The notes beneath the pieces were generated by a model that searched no databases, was not told the DNA's origin, and saw only the letters and a program-made list of their open reading frames with translations. The translations under genes and the position numbers were made by a program. A DNA stretch of 64,000 bases from Sordaria brevicollis (taxonomy: Eukaryota; Ascomycota; Sordariomycetes; Sordariales; Sordariaceae): NCBI GenBank assembly GCA_033439795.1, contig JAUTDP010000012.1, positions 62,001 to 126,000 on the forward strand, in the 5' to 3' direction. Below, piece by piece: positions 20,222 through 30,656 of the stretch (within the stretch, counting starts at the first letter, position 1; every line of letters begins with the position of its first letter).

Positions 20222-23200
20222 TTATGAACTAGAAGACTCCGGCAGAGCAGGCAATGGCTTCACAGTACCCGAGCCGAGATGCTCCTGGGTGAGTGATGAC
20301 CTTGTTTGGTGCCGTAGCATCTGCTGCTGTTCATCCTCGATGGAATTAACCAGTGACGGTCCAATATCGTCTCCCCCAGCTCTTTCGCTCCCTTCTTCGA
20401 CAGGGTCGAACTGACCAGGTCTAGTCGTGTCTCCGTTATAGACGGGTTGGGCGCTTTCTCGAAAGACTTCTGACTGAGTAAATCCGCCAGACTCAGACCC
20501 AGACGAGGAAGATTGAGACAATTCCTCTTGATCTGGACCGCAATCTACTTGAGGTCCTGGCTCCATTGATGACTGCGTATACAATGGTGAACCACCATCG
20601 CCGCCACCCTCTTCCGCCAGTACCTCGTCAATACTTGTCGATGTCTGCCGGAGTGGCGACGTGTGTATAAGCGGCGTCCCTTCCCTACTATCGAACTCAG
20701 AGGTGGGAGTGAGTGGCAAAGCTTTATCGTTGCGCGGGTAGGCATATGGTTGTTGCTGCTGCTGTGTTTGAAACAGCTGATGGTGTTGGTGGGCTCCATT
20801 CGGGTGAAGCTGTTGATGTGATGCTATGGTGGTATCAACATCAACACCTCCGCTTCCTGCTCTCAAGGCTGCCGCATCTGTATCCCCCCCTCCAGACTGA
20901 GAAGTTTCTGGCACTGCTGCCACTGTTGTAGTCGTCGGTTGCTCCTGTTGAAGCCCAGACGATGACGATTCCCTAAAGGTCGAAAAGGGAAACGGACTTG
21001 TCATCCCCATACTCATACTCATGTTACTAATCCACCCGGAACCACCACCACCACCACCACCACCACCACCACCGGATCTCATGTTGGACCGTCGCCCTTG
21101 CACGGCGGACTGGACGGGGGAGTCGAAGAACCAACTTGCTCCTCTTGAGGTAGGTCTGCCTCCTGGTCCTGCACCGGTGGAATTACCACCGCCACTACCG
21201 CCAGTTCTGTTAAAGATGACCAACATCAAACAACTCAGCAGAAGCACGCTCTGCAGGATCGCCATCCGCTTCTGGAACACCACCTCATCGGCAAGTACAT
21301 TCAATCGTCCACTGAGAGCAACTACCTCGCGCTCCGTCTGCTCGCGCTGCGTCTCGAGCGCGATCACGGTGCTTTGCCAGATCTGGTCGTACTGCTGCCG
21401 CACATTGCGCAGCTCAGTCAGCACCGTCTTGTTGAGCGTATCCAGAAAGGCGTCGACGCGCGTGAGTTGGCGCCGCTCGAGTTTTGAGAGCACGTCTTGC
21501 AGGAAGCGGGATTGCTGCTCGATGTATTGTAGGGACAGAGAGGTGTTGGATTCGAGGTGGGTGAGCCGCTTGTGCACGGTTTTGAAGAAGGATTCTTGAA
21601 CGGTTGGGGAGGCGGGGTGGCTTGAGATGGTTGGTGAGCCACCGGAGTTGGGTTTTGGTGGTTGTCCTTGGGCGTTTTTGTTGCTGTTAGGAGGGGAGCC
21701 AGCACCAGCGTTTCCTGCGTTGTTGTGGTCCTTGCTATCCGCGCGACCGGCTGTGGTTCCGGTCGTGCTGCCGCTGCTATTGGGAGGCTTCGGGGCGGAA
21801 GAGGCCAAAGGGGCGCTTTCGCTTTTGGCGGTGCTGGGACGGGCTCCTGGAGGAGACTTCTGGCTGAAGTTACAGGCCGTTATGGGAATAGTTGTTTGAG
21901 ACTGTACGGATGTGTGAGAGGCATCAGAGCTGGCAGGTTGAGCCTTGGCTGTGTCCTGAGACTTGGATGCTGCTGAGGAAGCCTTGGGCACTGATGTCTC
22001 GCGCGCAGCGCTACTGGTTGAGGCCTTGTCTTTTGCCTTGTCATTGTCTGCTCCAGGCGAGATACGGGTAGGGTGACCAGTCGTCCGCGAGCGCAAAGCG
22101 CAAGTCTGAAAGGAAGAGTCACGAGAGAATACTGGGTCCCAGGGCGTGAAGCCAAACTCCACGACCTGAACGGGCTCGGTTTCCTCGTGGGTCTCTTCCT
22201 TCACCTCAGTAACAGCACTTGGCTCCGGCTCACTCGCAACAACAGGCGGCTGTTTAACCTGAGGACTCGGTTGCTCGGGTTCGGGGGTTTGTGGCAACGG
22301 CTCCTGAATAGGCGGGGCTTCAATCGTTTCCTGCTCATCATCGTGCCTGTCATCCGGCTCCTTCCACGTATCCAACATCCTTGTTCCATGGACCCTGAGC
22401 AGCGACACAGGGCAGTAATACTCATTTCCGTAATGGCTCAGGAACTCGATCCGGATGTACTTGGTGTAAATCTGCGGGTGTTCGACCAAGAAGGCCTGAA
22501 TGTCCCTCGAGTTCCTCGCCTCGAACGTTCCCAGTTCAACCCACTTGTCCAGCTTGACGGGGTAGCGGTCGCTAACGCTAACCCTGAACCGACGGATCAT
22601 GCTCGAGAAGAACTCAAAGTTGGCCAGGACCACCGTGTCCACGAGGATGTCGTCGCTCAGCTCGACAATGACAAACTTGCTCTTTGCACGACACTCGAGA
22701 AGCATGTACGAGTCCTTGTTTTCCACCAGGATGGCTTTGGCGTTCTTGGCTCCTGGGCTTGTCTTGAGAACGGTCGCGCCGGCGTCGAAGGAGGAGTACG
22801 AGAAGCGCTCCTTGCACGTCTTGCCGGCATCCTTGCTGCGGTAGTATTGTGTTTTTCCGTCCTCGTAAACAACCTGGTCGTCCTTCTTCGCTTTACCGCT
22901 GCCGTGGTCGGTCGAAGGGTTGCCGGAGGGAGAGGTGGTCAGCTCCGAGACCTTTTCTGAGAGGGCGTCGAAGTTCAGCGGGTTCTCGCCGTCGTCTCCT
23001 GGCCCATGATGGCCGTCGGTCTCGCTACTGGGGCCGTTCTGGTCGTGCTGTCCCGTCTGCTTCTGTCCTCCACCCTTGTTGTTGTTGTTGTTGGCCGGAT
23101 CACCAGCCTTGCGTAGCATCATCTCCTTCCATTCTTCGAACGACATGAAGGTACTAGCTGCCAGATCCTCATCCTCTTGCTCCTCCATCGTCTGCTCCCG

Positions 23201-23521
23201 TGTATGTTCCGCCGAAGGCTTGGGCTGATCATGGTGCTGTTGTTTCTGGTGCTGCTGTGTCTCGTTCGCTTGCGTTGGTGCTGCTGTTTCGTTACTCAGG
23301 GTCTGAGAAGATGTGGTCTCGGTAGCGGCGGCTGCGCTCGTGACGGCGGTCGGGGTTGTCCATGATGTGCGAAGACATTGTTGTGGTAGGGTATGGGTGA
23401 TGTAGTTAACAGTCCTCGATTCGCATACCGATTTCGATGCTGCTGGTGGTGGTTCTGGGACTGCCGCTGCAACTGCGTGGAGACCCAGCAAGCCCAGCAA
23501 AAGTGATGGTGGGGTGCGCAT
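20222..23521 (-). CDS. slp1: Slp1-type SUN-domain protein of the ER/nuclear envelope
   Basis: This is a mid-SUN-domain protein of the Slp1/SUCO/Osteopotentia family, which in yeast acts with Emp65 in ER protein quality control and nuclear-envelope organisation. It is one uninterrupted exon of 1099 aa. A signal peptide is obvious (MRTPPSLLLGLLGLHAVAAA). Residues ~100-215 are acidic, Gln/Asn-rich linker. The SUN domain spans ~217-382, from YEDGKTQYYRSKDAGKTCKE through DSYMLLECRAKSKFVIVELS to YYCPVSLLRVHGTRMLDTW. Long Pro/Ser-rich linkers lead to a coiled coil (about 650-745) and a transmembrane segment at ~752-770 (AILQSVLLLSCLMLVIF). The predicted topology is SUN domain in the ER lumen and C-terminus in the cytosol. 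The C-terminal ~330 residues are low complexity, with a glycine run. The size exceeds the yeast protein mainly through low-complexity inserts. Confidence 0.9.
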   Translation of the reverse strand: MRTPPSLLLGLLGLHAVAAAVPEPPPAASKSVCESRTVNYITHTLPQQCLRTSWTTPTAVTSAAAATETTSSQTLSNETAAPTQANETQQHQKQQHHDQPKPSAEHTREQTMEEQEDEDLAASTFMSFEEWKEMMLRKAGDPANNNNNKGGGQKQTGQHDQNGPSSETDGHHGPGDDGENPLNFDALSEKVSELTTSPSGNPSTDHGSGKAKKDDQVVYEDGKTQYYRSKDAGKTCKERFSYSSFDAGATVLKTSPGAKNAKAILVENKDSYMLLECRAKSKFVIVELSDDILVDTVVLANFEFFSSMIRRFRVSVSDRYPVKLDKWVELGTFEARNSRDIQAFLVEHPQIYTKYIRIEFLSHYGNEYYCPVSLLRVHGTRMLDTWKEPDDRHDDEQETIEAPPIQEPLPQTPEPEQPSPQVKQPPVVASEPEPSAVTEVKEETHEETEPVQVVEFGFTPWDPVFSRDSSFQTCALRSRTTGHPTRISPGADNDKAKDKASTSSAARETSVPKASSAASKSQDTAKAQPASSDASHTSVQSQTTIPITACNFSQKSPPGARPSTAKSESAPLASSAPKPPNSSGSTTGTTAGRADSKDHNNAGNAGAGSPPNSNKNAQGQPPKPNSGGSPTISSHPASPTVQESFFKTVHKRLTHLESNTSLSLQYIEQQSRFLQDVLSKLERRQLTRVDAFLDTLNKTVLTELRNVRQQYDQIWQSTVIALETQREQTEREVVALSGRLNVLADEVVFQKRMAILQSVLLLSCLMLVIFNRTGGSGGGNSTGAGPGGRPTSRGASWFFDSPVQSAVQGRRSNMRSGGGGGGGGGGGSGWISNMSMSMGMTSPFPFSTFRESSSSGLQQEQPTTTTVAAVPETSQSGGGDTDAAALRAGSGGVDVDTTIASHQQLHPNGAHQHHQLFQTQQQQQPYAYPRNDKALPLTPTSEFDSREGTPLIHTSPLRQTSTSIDEVLAEEGGGDGGSPLYTQSSMEPGPQVDCGPDQEELSQSSSSGSESGGFTQSEVFRESAQPVYNGDTTRPGQFDPVEEGSERAGGDDIGPSLVNSIEDEQQQMLRHQTRSSLTQEHLGSGTVKPLPALPESSSS
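21041..21073. repeat. (CCA)n trinucleotide run within slp1
   Basis: About eleven tandem ACC/CCA triplets on the plus strand encode an uninterrupted glycine run in the C-terminal cytosolic tail of the Slp1-like protein. Being in frame, length changes would add or remove whole glycines. Confidence 0.9.
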
Positions 23522-24390
23522 TGTTTTTTTGTACCCGGTGCTGTTGCTGTCTCAAGTTACAATGGCGCGATGACAGCGTTGCTGTACTCTATCCATGGCG
23601 ATCTCAAATCCCGACCCCCTTTTCTTGGTGTTTCGGTTTCCAAAGGACCTTAAGTTGTAAGTTGTAAAAGTGGATTGTTAACAAATGTGTTAGGTTGTAC
23701 GCCGGTCGCGGTCGGTGTCGCGATTGCGGTTGCCCACCAGTCGGACTACAATACGCTAGCACAACCAAAGTGTCAGTGCCTTATCGGGACCCAGTTGTCG
23801 TTGACCGTCGGGTACACTAGCATGGAAAGGAGAACGACGATGTCGCGATGATAATGGACACCGCTGCTTGATCGTAAGAAGAACTGGCTTTGTTGTCATT
23901 TAAAATGAAAACGCCACCTTCGAGAAATGGAAGTGGAAGACCAGCCACTTTGCCAGGTTAAGGTATCGGTAGCTGACTACCTCGCTTCCGTGCCGCCTGG
24001 GTCAAAGAAGGTGACGGAATCCGTCCAGACTTTGTGTTGTGTCAAAGTGTCAAGAATTGTTGATTTCGGCAAGGGTCAAATATCGAAATCTCCAGGGGTC
24101 GATCACTGGTACGCAATGACGATATCTGATACTTGGCCATTGCTACCGTGTTAGTCACTTCCAGGGTTAGGGTTTAATGCTCGTATTTGGGAATAGCTTC
24201 ACAACGAAGTTAGAAAGACAAGAAGCTTATAATATATATATATATATAAAATTTGGCACATTTTCAACCTTTAAGGTATCCTTTTCTTGAGCGACTGATA
24301 AATTTCTTCGTCTCAACTCGGATGGAAAGGAATCTCACAGTATCCCCCTTCCCACTCACATGCCCTTTTCCTTTCCGTACCGTCACGATC
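23522..24390. other. Intergenic region upstream of slp1
   Basis: This is the 869-bp gap between the NRDE-2 gene 3' end and the slp1 start, both minus strand. It should hold the slp1 promoter and the NRDE-2 3' UTR. It also has a short AT dinucleotide run near 24228-24248. A 75-codon frame at 23927-24154 is unrecognised. Confidence 0.4.
24228..24248. repeat. (AT)n microsatellite
   Basis: This is an uninterrupted run of about ten AT/TA dinucleotides in the intergenic region about 140 bp downstream of the NRDE-2 stop. It is probably a simple microsatellite. Confidence 0.85.
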
Positions 24391-27300
24391 TCATCGTCTC
24401 TCCCGCTCCCGCGTTTTCTCCCTCTCCGTGTCTCTCCTTCTTACAATCTCATTTTCCTCCTTCTCCTTTTGTTCATTCCACTTCCTATCAAACCCCTCAA
24501 AATCCACATGCACCCTCAACCCCTTCGCCACCATCGTACCCACTACCGCTCTCAACTCCCCACTACTTAGCTCTCTTAGCAACACCCCCTCAGCAGAAAA
24601 CGCCTCCACATTAAGCCATTTACTCCAAGGACAAGCAGCCACGGCTCTGTAGAATACATCTTTAAGCGCCTTGGTGGCATTAGTTACATGGGCATCGGTT
24701 TTCTTTCTACTGCTTTTGGCAGAAGACTCGGAGGATAAAGAGACAGCTTGCAGATACACCTGTATGAGAAATCGGATGTAACCAATCCATATGTCAACAT
24801 TCGATTTGCCTGCATCCGATGATGCCAAAGCGGCTTCAAAGGCCGACTTTGTGGAGTGGATCGTTGCTGTACCGGGACGAAGGCCGCCGCCGGAGAGGAG
24901 CTCGTATTCGATTGCGAAGCGGTGGGTTGAAATTGGTACTGTTTGACCTTCCTTGTGAGGGTTCGTGGTAGATGAGTTGGTTTGGGACAAGCTCTCGCGC
25001 ACGATGGAGCGGACCGGGTCGTTGATTCGGAGGGTGGATTGCTCGACCCAGGCCAAAAGAGAGAGGAAGATTGTGTTGTGCGGAAAAGCACGGATGAAAT
25101 CGTGGAGGTATTGGCGGAGGGTGGAAGGCTTGTAAGGGCCGTGTATTGCGTGATGGTAAAGGAGACGGGTGGCTGTTTGGAGAAGTCGTTCGTGGAGGGT
25201 TTGATGGCCTAGGGAGCTCAGTTCTGTGGCGAAAGATTGGATGTTGGCGAGAGCAGAAGTGATGTTGCCTTGGCTTGAGGGCTTTGTGCTGCTATCATTT
25301 TGGGTCGTTGAAAGGTACTCAAGGAGTGCAAAGCCCTCAGCATATTGGAGGGCGGGTTCTAGTTGGTGAGAGGACAGTGAATAGTCCCGCTTGGTAGAGA
25401 AGTGGGCTCTTCCTTTCAAGAGCAGAGCTGGCGATACCGATGCTCCGTCTTTCACGTCTATGGTAGCGTCCACAGAATATAGTAGCCGTAACAGGGCGAG
25501 ATGCGTTTGCCCCCCGTTCAGGTGCATCCATACCCAAGTGTTCCATAGCAGCTGGCTATCCGGAGAACTTTGGCTTGTTGCTGATAGTAGAACCTTTTCG
25601 GCCATGTCAACGTTTCCGTTTGCGAACTCGACCATGGCATAGGCATTGTACAGTCTCATGTTCGTCGAGTATCGCTTCAGCAGCCCCTTGGCAACTTTCT
25701 TAGCCCCAGAAGGCTCATTGAGCCATGCCATTGCCAGATAATACTCGGCCAGTTGTTCAATATCACAGCTCAGGACGAGGTAACGCAGTGTCTCAAGTAC
25801 CCAGGGAAGGCTGATTTCATTGTGTTCAGACCATTTACCGAGGTACTGGAACCAGCCTTTCCCTGAAAACAGAAGCTCATGTGAGAGTGCCAGGCTTCCG
25901 CCTTGTTGTCCGAACAATGGTGGCTTTCTCTCAATCTCGACGGGAACCGAGGCATCCTGACGTCCAAGCTGATTGAGCGCACACTCAAACGCTTGTCCAC
26001 GAGGGGCAATAAACGGGTCGTTTAACGCAGAGGCTGTTGCCAAGCTGGTAGTGGGTAGTCGACAAAATGTCAAGAAGGCATCAACCAGCTGAGGCTGCGC
26101 CTGTGATAGCACCTGAGTCGGAAACCACAACACCAAGTCCTTGATATCCGAAAACATGACGACGCGGAAAGGATCATCATCTGTTCCCTCGTCTAGAGTA
26201 CGCGCCGGCATTGTGGCTTTCGCCGCTTGTTGTCGCTCCAGCGACGCCCAAGCCTTGAATGGATCCCTTGTCTGAGGTGTCCCGGATGGTTTTTCTGAAA
26301 TGGGTTCTGGTGGATCGGCCATATCGCCCATGTTTTCAACAAAATGGCGCCAGCCTTTTGCATTATCCTCACCTATTCGTGGCACTTCGCTCTCCCAGAA
26401 ATCCGAGAAGTCTTCCATGACTGAGTGGAAGTCTGATGCCTTACTAGGCCGGCAGAAGGTTAGTTCGAGAGTTGCTTGCCACGCTGCTACAGCCAGCTCG
26501 ACATATCCTGAATCCCGGAGGTAGGACGTTAATCTAACGAAAACGTAAATCAGCTGGCTGCAAAGCAGAGCAGTATTTTCCCTCGAAGAAGCGGCAGTCG
26601 CTAGAGCTTGACTCAAAGATTGCAACTTGGCCACCATGTAGCTCTTTGATTCGTCGTAACTGAAGGTTGCAACCTGTGACAGCTCAAAGTTTAGCCGTGA
26701 AACCCACAGCAAGAAGCTGTCGGGGTTGGCCTTGGTGGTGTCTTCCCAGCACTTTGCAAGCCGCTTGGGTTCCCACACCTTTTCACCCTCGCGCATCATG
26801 CCGTTCAACAGAATCTCCTTGAGAGAAGGGTCGGTTGCGTGAGGAATGGCTTCTTTATAGAGAGAGAGCTTGAGTTCGGCCAAAGCCTTTGCCTGGTCTC
26901 GCATGATAGTGTGGCCCTCAAGTTGCTGTTCGGCAAAAAGGGTGTCTTGCAGTCCGATCAACTCGAGCCAGGCCTTGGTGTCCCCAGGACTCTGTTTGAT
27001 CTGACGATGAAGTTCAAGAGATCTCTTCTTGGCGACTGACATGTCCGCAAGCTGACTTCCCACCTTGTCCTCATTTTCCGTATCAGAGGATGTCCCGTCA
27101 CCATCAGATCCATCGAAGTCCTCTGGCTTGGCTTTGCCATGGATCGACCTATAGTCTGGCATTTTGTCATCCTCATCGTCTGGCCCTGGGAAGCTACTGG
27201 CTCGTCGTCGTTTCCTTGGAGGTTCGAGAGATATGAAGTCGCCATCTTCTTCTTCTCCCACCGAGCTTCCATTTTCACCACCCCCTGATGCACCAGGCTT

Positions 27301-28002
27301 GATGTGCTTGGCTTTCGCTCCTCTGGCTCTGGCCCAACTCATCAGAGTCTTGTCTCTGAAAACCGAGCCATTACCCTTACCCTGTCCCGGGCCTCTGATG
27401 GTGAAGACTTCTTTTTGCCCTTCAAAGTAGAAGGCCAGATACCCTGGGGAACCAATGAGTTTTCCAGCACCATAGCGGCGATAGGGCGGTATCTTTGACC
27501 GCTCAACCCCGCCATATCGAAGAATCAAGGGATCCTCCTTTGTGTCGAAATAGAAAACATCGTTTCCTTGGGCTGTCCGTGATGGTTCGTGACGCGGACG
27601 ATGGGTTTCCTTTAATGAATGTGACACTGGGCTGGCCGACCGTCTTCGGTGATGGCCATCTCGGTCATCGTGTTGGCTGCGATGCCTGTCATGATGCCTG
27701 TCTCTGTCCCTTTCTCTTTCCCTTTCCCGTACATTATCTCTGCATTTATCCCTATCCCTCGACTGATCTCCGCCTCTGTCCCTTTCGCGTTCCCTTTCTC
27801 TGCCACTGTCCCTATGACGGTCCCGGTCATGGCCTCTATGGCGATGCCGCCTCTCATGGTGGTCTTTCTTCTCGTGATCCCGTGATGCACCTCGATCTGC
27901 TGATGGCCGTTTCTCAAAATCCTTCGCCTCTGGGGCCGCAGTGGCTGGTGCGAAGGAGGTGAATTTGGGCACCGCGCGGCGTTTCACCTCGTCTGACGAC
28001 AT
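24391..28002 (-). CDS. nrde2: NRDE-2 homologue
   Basis: NRDE-2 proteins associate with the exosome-linked helicase Mtr4 in animals. In fission yeast (Nrl1) and worms they affect splicing, R-loops or small-RNA-directed nuclear silencing. It is a single exon of 1203 aa. The N-terminal region is strongly charged: an Arg/Asp/Glu/His-rich block at about residues 40-130, encoded by 27620-27890 and SR-protein-like. Next comes the conserved NRDE-2 entry region NDVFYFDTKEDPLILRYGGV, with YRRYGAGKLIG and RDKTLMSWARARGAKAKHIK. From about residue 385 helical HAT/TPR-like repeats follow (LELHRQIKQSPGDTKAWLEL, LWVSRLNFELSQVATFSYDE). The protein ends in another Arg/Glu-rich tail. I start it at MSSDEVKRRAVPKF; the frame is open a further 72 codons upstream but has no ATG there. 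Confidence 0.92.
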   Translation of the reverse strand: MSSDEVKRRAVPKFTSFAPATAAPEAKDFEKRPSADRGASRDHEKKDHHERRHRHRGHDRDRHRDSGRERERERDRGGDQSRDRDKCRDNVRERERERDRDRHHDRHRSQHDDRDGHHRRRSASPVSHSLKETHRPRHEPSRTAQGNDVFYFDTKEDPLILRYGGVERSKIPPYRRYGAGKLIGSPGYLAFYFEGQKEVFTIRGPGQGKGNGSVFRDKTLMSWARARGAKAKHIKPGASGGGENGSSVGEEEDGDFISLEPPRKRRRASSFPGPDDEDDKMPDYRSIHGKAKPEDFDGSDGDGTSSDTENEDKVGSQLADMSVAKKRSLELHRQIKQSPGDTKAWLELIGLQDTLFAEQQLEGHTIMRDQAKALAELKLSLYKEAIPHATDPSLKEILLNGMMREGEKVWEPKRLAKCWEDTTKANPDSFLLWVSRLNFELSQVATFSYDESKSYMVAKLQSLSQALATAASSRENTALLCSQLIYVFVRLTSYLRDSGYVELAVAAWQATLELTFCRPSKASDFHSVMEDFSDFWESEVPRIGEDNAKGWRHFVENMGDMADPPEPISEKPSGTPQTRDPFKAWASLERQQAAKATMPARTLDEGTDDDPFRVVMFSDIKDLVLWFPTQVLSQAQPQLVDAFLTFCRLPTTSLATASALNDPFIAPRGQAFECALNQLGRQDASVPVEIERKPPLFGQQGGSLALSHELLFSGKGWFQYLGKWSEHNEISLPWVLETLRYLVLSCDIEQLAEYYLAMAWLNEPSGAKKVAKGLLKRYSTNMRLYNAYAMVEFANGNVDMAEKVLLSATSQSSPDSQLLWNTWVWMHLNGGQTHLALLRLLYSVDATIDVKDGASVSPALLLKGRAHFSTKRDYSLSSHQLEPALQYAEGFALLEYLSTTQNDSSTKPSSQGNITSALANIQSFATELSSLGHQTLHERLLQTATRLLYHHAIHGPYKPSTLRQYLHDFIRAFPHNTIFLSLLAWVEQSTLRINDPVRSIVRESLSQTNSSTTNPHKEGQTVPISTHRFAIEYELLSGGGLRPGTATIHSTKSAFEAALASSDAGKSNVDIWIGYIRFLIQVYLQAVSLSSESSAKSSRKKTDAHVTNATKALKDVFYRAVAACPWSKWLNVEAFSAEGVLLRELSSGELRAVVGTMVAKGLRVHVDFEGFDRKWNEQKEKEENEIVRRRDTEREKTRERERR

Positions 28003-30656
28003 GACGATTATCTGGTATCCTGATATCCCTCCAAAAGGTCCCTTCACCTCCACTAAAACCCAATCGCGTTTTCCTTCATAGGAAGTCCATGCAATATCCT
28101 GGCATAGACGAGTGCCTCTGATGAGTTGCCGTTGATGATGTTGGAGACTGGGACAGCTGGCAGTTGATGATTTGCAGTTGTCAGCGGTAACAGAGTGTTG
28201 GTTTTCGGTGTCTGGCACAGTTGCACAGTGAGACGCGACAGTGCCTTCCTAACGGGACCTTGGCAGCCGGAGGAGGACCCCGAAATGGACCCACTTTCAC
28301 CCGCTGGGCGAGCACGGATTACAGCGACGCCGAAGTGTGTGAAACCGCTGGAGGGTTCCACGGACGTGGATGACCTTTACAACTTGACTCCTCTCCATTC
28401 TTCCATCTCATGACAACCTTTTTCCCTCTACCTCCCGTCTACACAGTAGAGGTACTAAGCTTTCTTCACAAACTTGAAGATGACAGGCGAGGAACATGAC
28501 TTGTCAAGTCCATAATGTAAAAAGTTTTGAGTTGTCAAGAGACATGTCCGTACGACCTAGAAATCGTACGTATCGTCACCTCATACTTACCTCTATGGTC
28601 TCTTCCACCTTGTCTCTTCAACTCTCTCTTTGAGGCCTTTAGCGCCGTACCCCGCATGCCATTGGCCATGATTTACTGACACGGCAATCTCCAAAAGCCA
28701 ATTCGATGGGGGAGACTGGAAGGGATCATCTCCACTGATCCCCAACCCTCTCTATAAACTCCGGTTTGGCGTCTGATATTCCTGATTCAGCCATCACTGC
28801 CCCGATAGCAGATCTCCAAAAGTGTTCATCCCAAAGAGTCCAGATGAACTTTGCGATCGAGATCCCAAAGCAAGATATTGTGAGACACACACCACCCGGC
28901 GGAAGCATGTCAGCCGGACTAGTAAAAACTTGGAGGTAAGAGAGCCTTTTTCCTCGAGTCGTCGACAGGGCATGGATGGGAACAACGGAACAACCTGAAT
29001 CTGAGGTGCCACTAAAAGATGCTCACAGGGATTCATGTCACCTCAAGTGCTGGTGTGACCAGTGGAGCTTGCAACCTTTTGGGGGGCACCTTTGCTGTCT
29101 TGGCTGCTGCGAAACAGCCGATCCTTGGGCCGTGAGACGGACACTGGCGAGAGCAGTGAAAATGGCGCCTTATCGTACCACGACACCCATATCCAACCCT
29201 AACCCGGCCGAGATATATGACATAACCAGGCCGGATTGACGACGGCTTGGGACGAGATGCGTGGATTGGCGCAGGGTCAGGCCTGGAAGACAGCAGTGGG
29301 ATTTGTGCCATTCAAGCGAGGATTTCCCATTGAGCCCAGTGGCTGCCTTTGATAGACTTGACCAGATTTGGCATGTTGGTGCTGGCGTTGCATGAGAATC
29401 AGGAAGCCATTCGAACCCCCGAATCACCCCCGCAATCCCAAGCTAATCCACACCCTGCCCTGCAGTGCGGGCGGGCCAAAGAGGTTCTCTTCCAACGAAT
29501 GTCCTGTCGTTTTCCCTCTCCGAGCGAGATACGCGATAGCGCGACAAGCAAGGACGGCAATCATGCATGTTGAAAGCGGGTTCAGTTGGTCAGGATGAAT
29601 GATGTGCAAAGTGGAAGGAGGTGAGGGGAGTTGGAGTTAATGCTCCCCGGTCACAGGGCAACTGCCTTACCCGCCTTTGCTTTACATATATGTACCGCGG
29701 CATGGCTTGCTGCCGCCTGCATGCTTGACGTCCCTCTCTTTTTAACTTTTTTTTTTTTTTTCCCTCTCCCTCTCGATGCTCCCGTCCCGGTGGTGTATTG
29801 TCACTTGACGCTGTTGTCGCACCCTCAAACGCCCCCTGCCATTTTCCCGTGATACCCTTTCGGAAAGCCCTTTCTGGCACAGTACTCTGGGGCTACCGAC
29901 GACCAGTCACACTTACACGGGCACCAATTACACCGACACTCAAACCGACTCATCTGACAACCCTTCTTTTTTCCTCTTTTCTGACAGCCGCGCCTCGTGT
30001 CCATTGTCGAGGTCTGTTCAGCCGGCTACTGGCTTCAAGCTGCGCCAACAAAAGCAACCGTGGAAGGCTACAGGTAATATTCAAGGGTGCGCACGTGGGA
30101 CTAAACTCTGCCGTCATACCGGTCAGCCCTTGCCCTTCTTTGCGCTCCTTTGCTACCTGTCGTCTTTCAGGTTGCCTCACATAACACCACTTCGGACGTC
30201 CAAGACAACAAAACTCTTACGAGGACCGTGTTTTAGCCGGCTTCGAGGCCGAGGGCGTCATTGCGACCAACACCGGAGAGGGCGGCGGTGATCGCTACTA
30301 TCAGACAGAAGTGGTTCCGGCATTGTAACCATAACTGACGTGTCACTCTTACAACATCTGTCTTTGGAGTCCAGTCTTGGTTCGACGTTGCTGCTTGCTT
30401 CCTGTTTTGCGCTTTCTCGGCGGCCGGCGCTGTTTCTTGGTTCAACACAACTGCGACATCACCAATACCACCAAACACCGAACGAGCATTCACTCTTGAC
30501 AACCCATACCCAGCTTAAACCCGTCCCGTTTCTTATTTGACACCGGGTTCAGGGAGGGTTTCACTGCCCCCCCGCGCAACGTCACCACATTCCAGACGAC
30601 AGTTACGCCCATCACTTCCCTCTGGTTTCTCGCTACTTAAAGACGACGACTCTCTG
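28003..30656. other. Divergent intergenic region (NRDE-2 / CLC)
   Basis: This 2.65-kb region between divergent starts holds promoters and leaders. It has a 15-T run at 29747-29761 followed by a C/T-rich tract, typical of fungal promoters. Many short overlapping open frames occur but none resembles a known protein. No tRNA or 5S gene was identified. Confidence 0.4.
29747..29761 (+). promoter_or_regulatory. Poly(T)/pyrimidine tract upstream of the CLC gene
   Basis: Fifteen consecutive T residues are followed by CCCTCTCCCTCTCG-type pyrimidine sequence, about 0.9 kb before the CLC start codon. Such homopolymer tracts are nucleosome-disfavouring in fungi. A promoter role is inference. Confidence 0.35.

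Noticed and set aside
28003..28218. 72-codon upstream extension of the NRDE-2 frame
   Set aside because: It starts at GTG and has no ATG; the downstream ATG gives a sensible charged N-terminus.
29400..29440. B-box-like GGGTTCGAAT on the minus strand
   Set aside because: No A box or acceptor stem lies upstream on that strand, so a tRNA gene is not supported.
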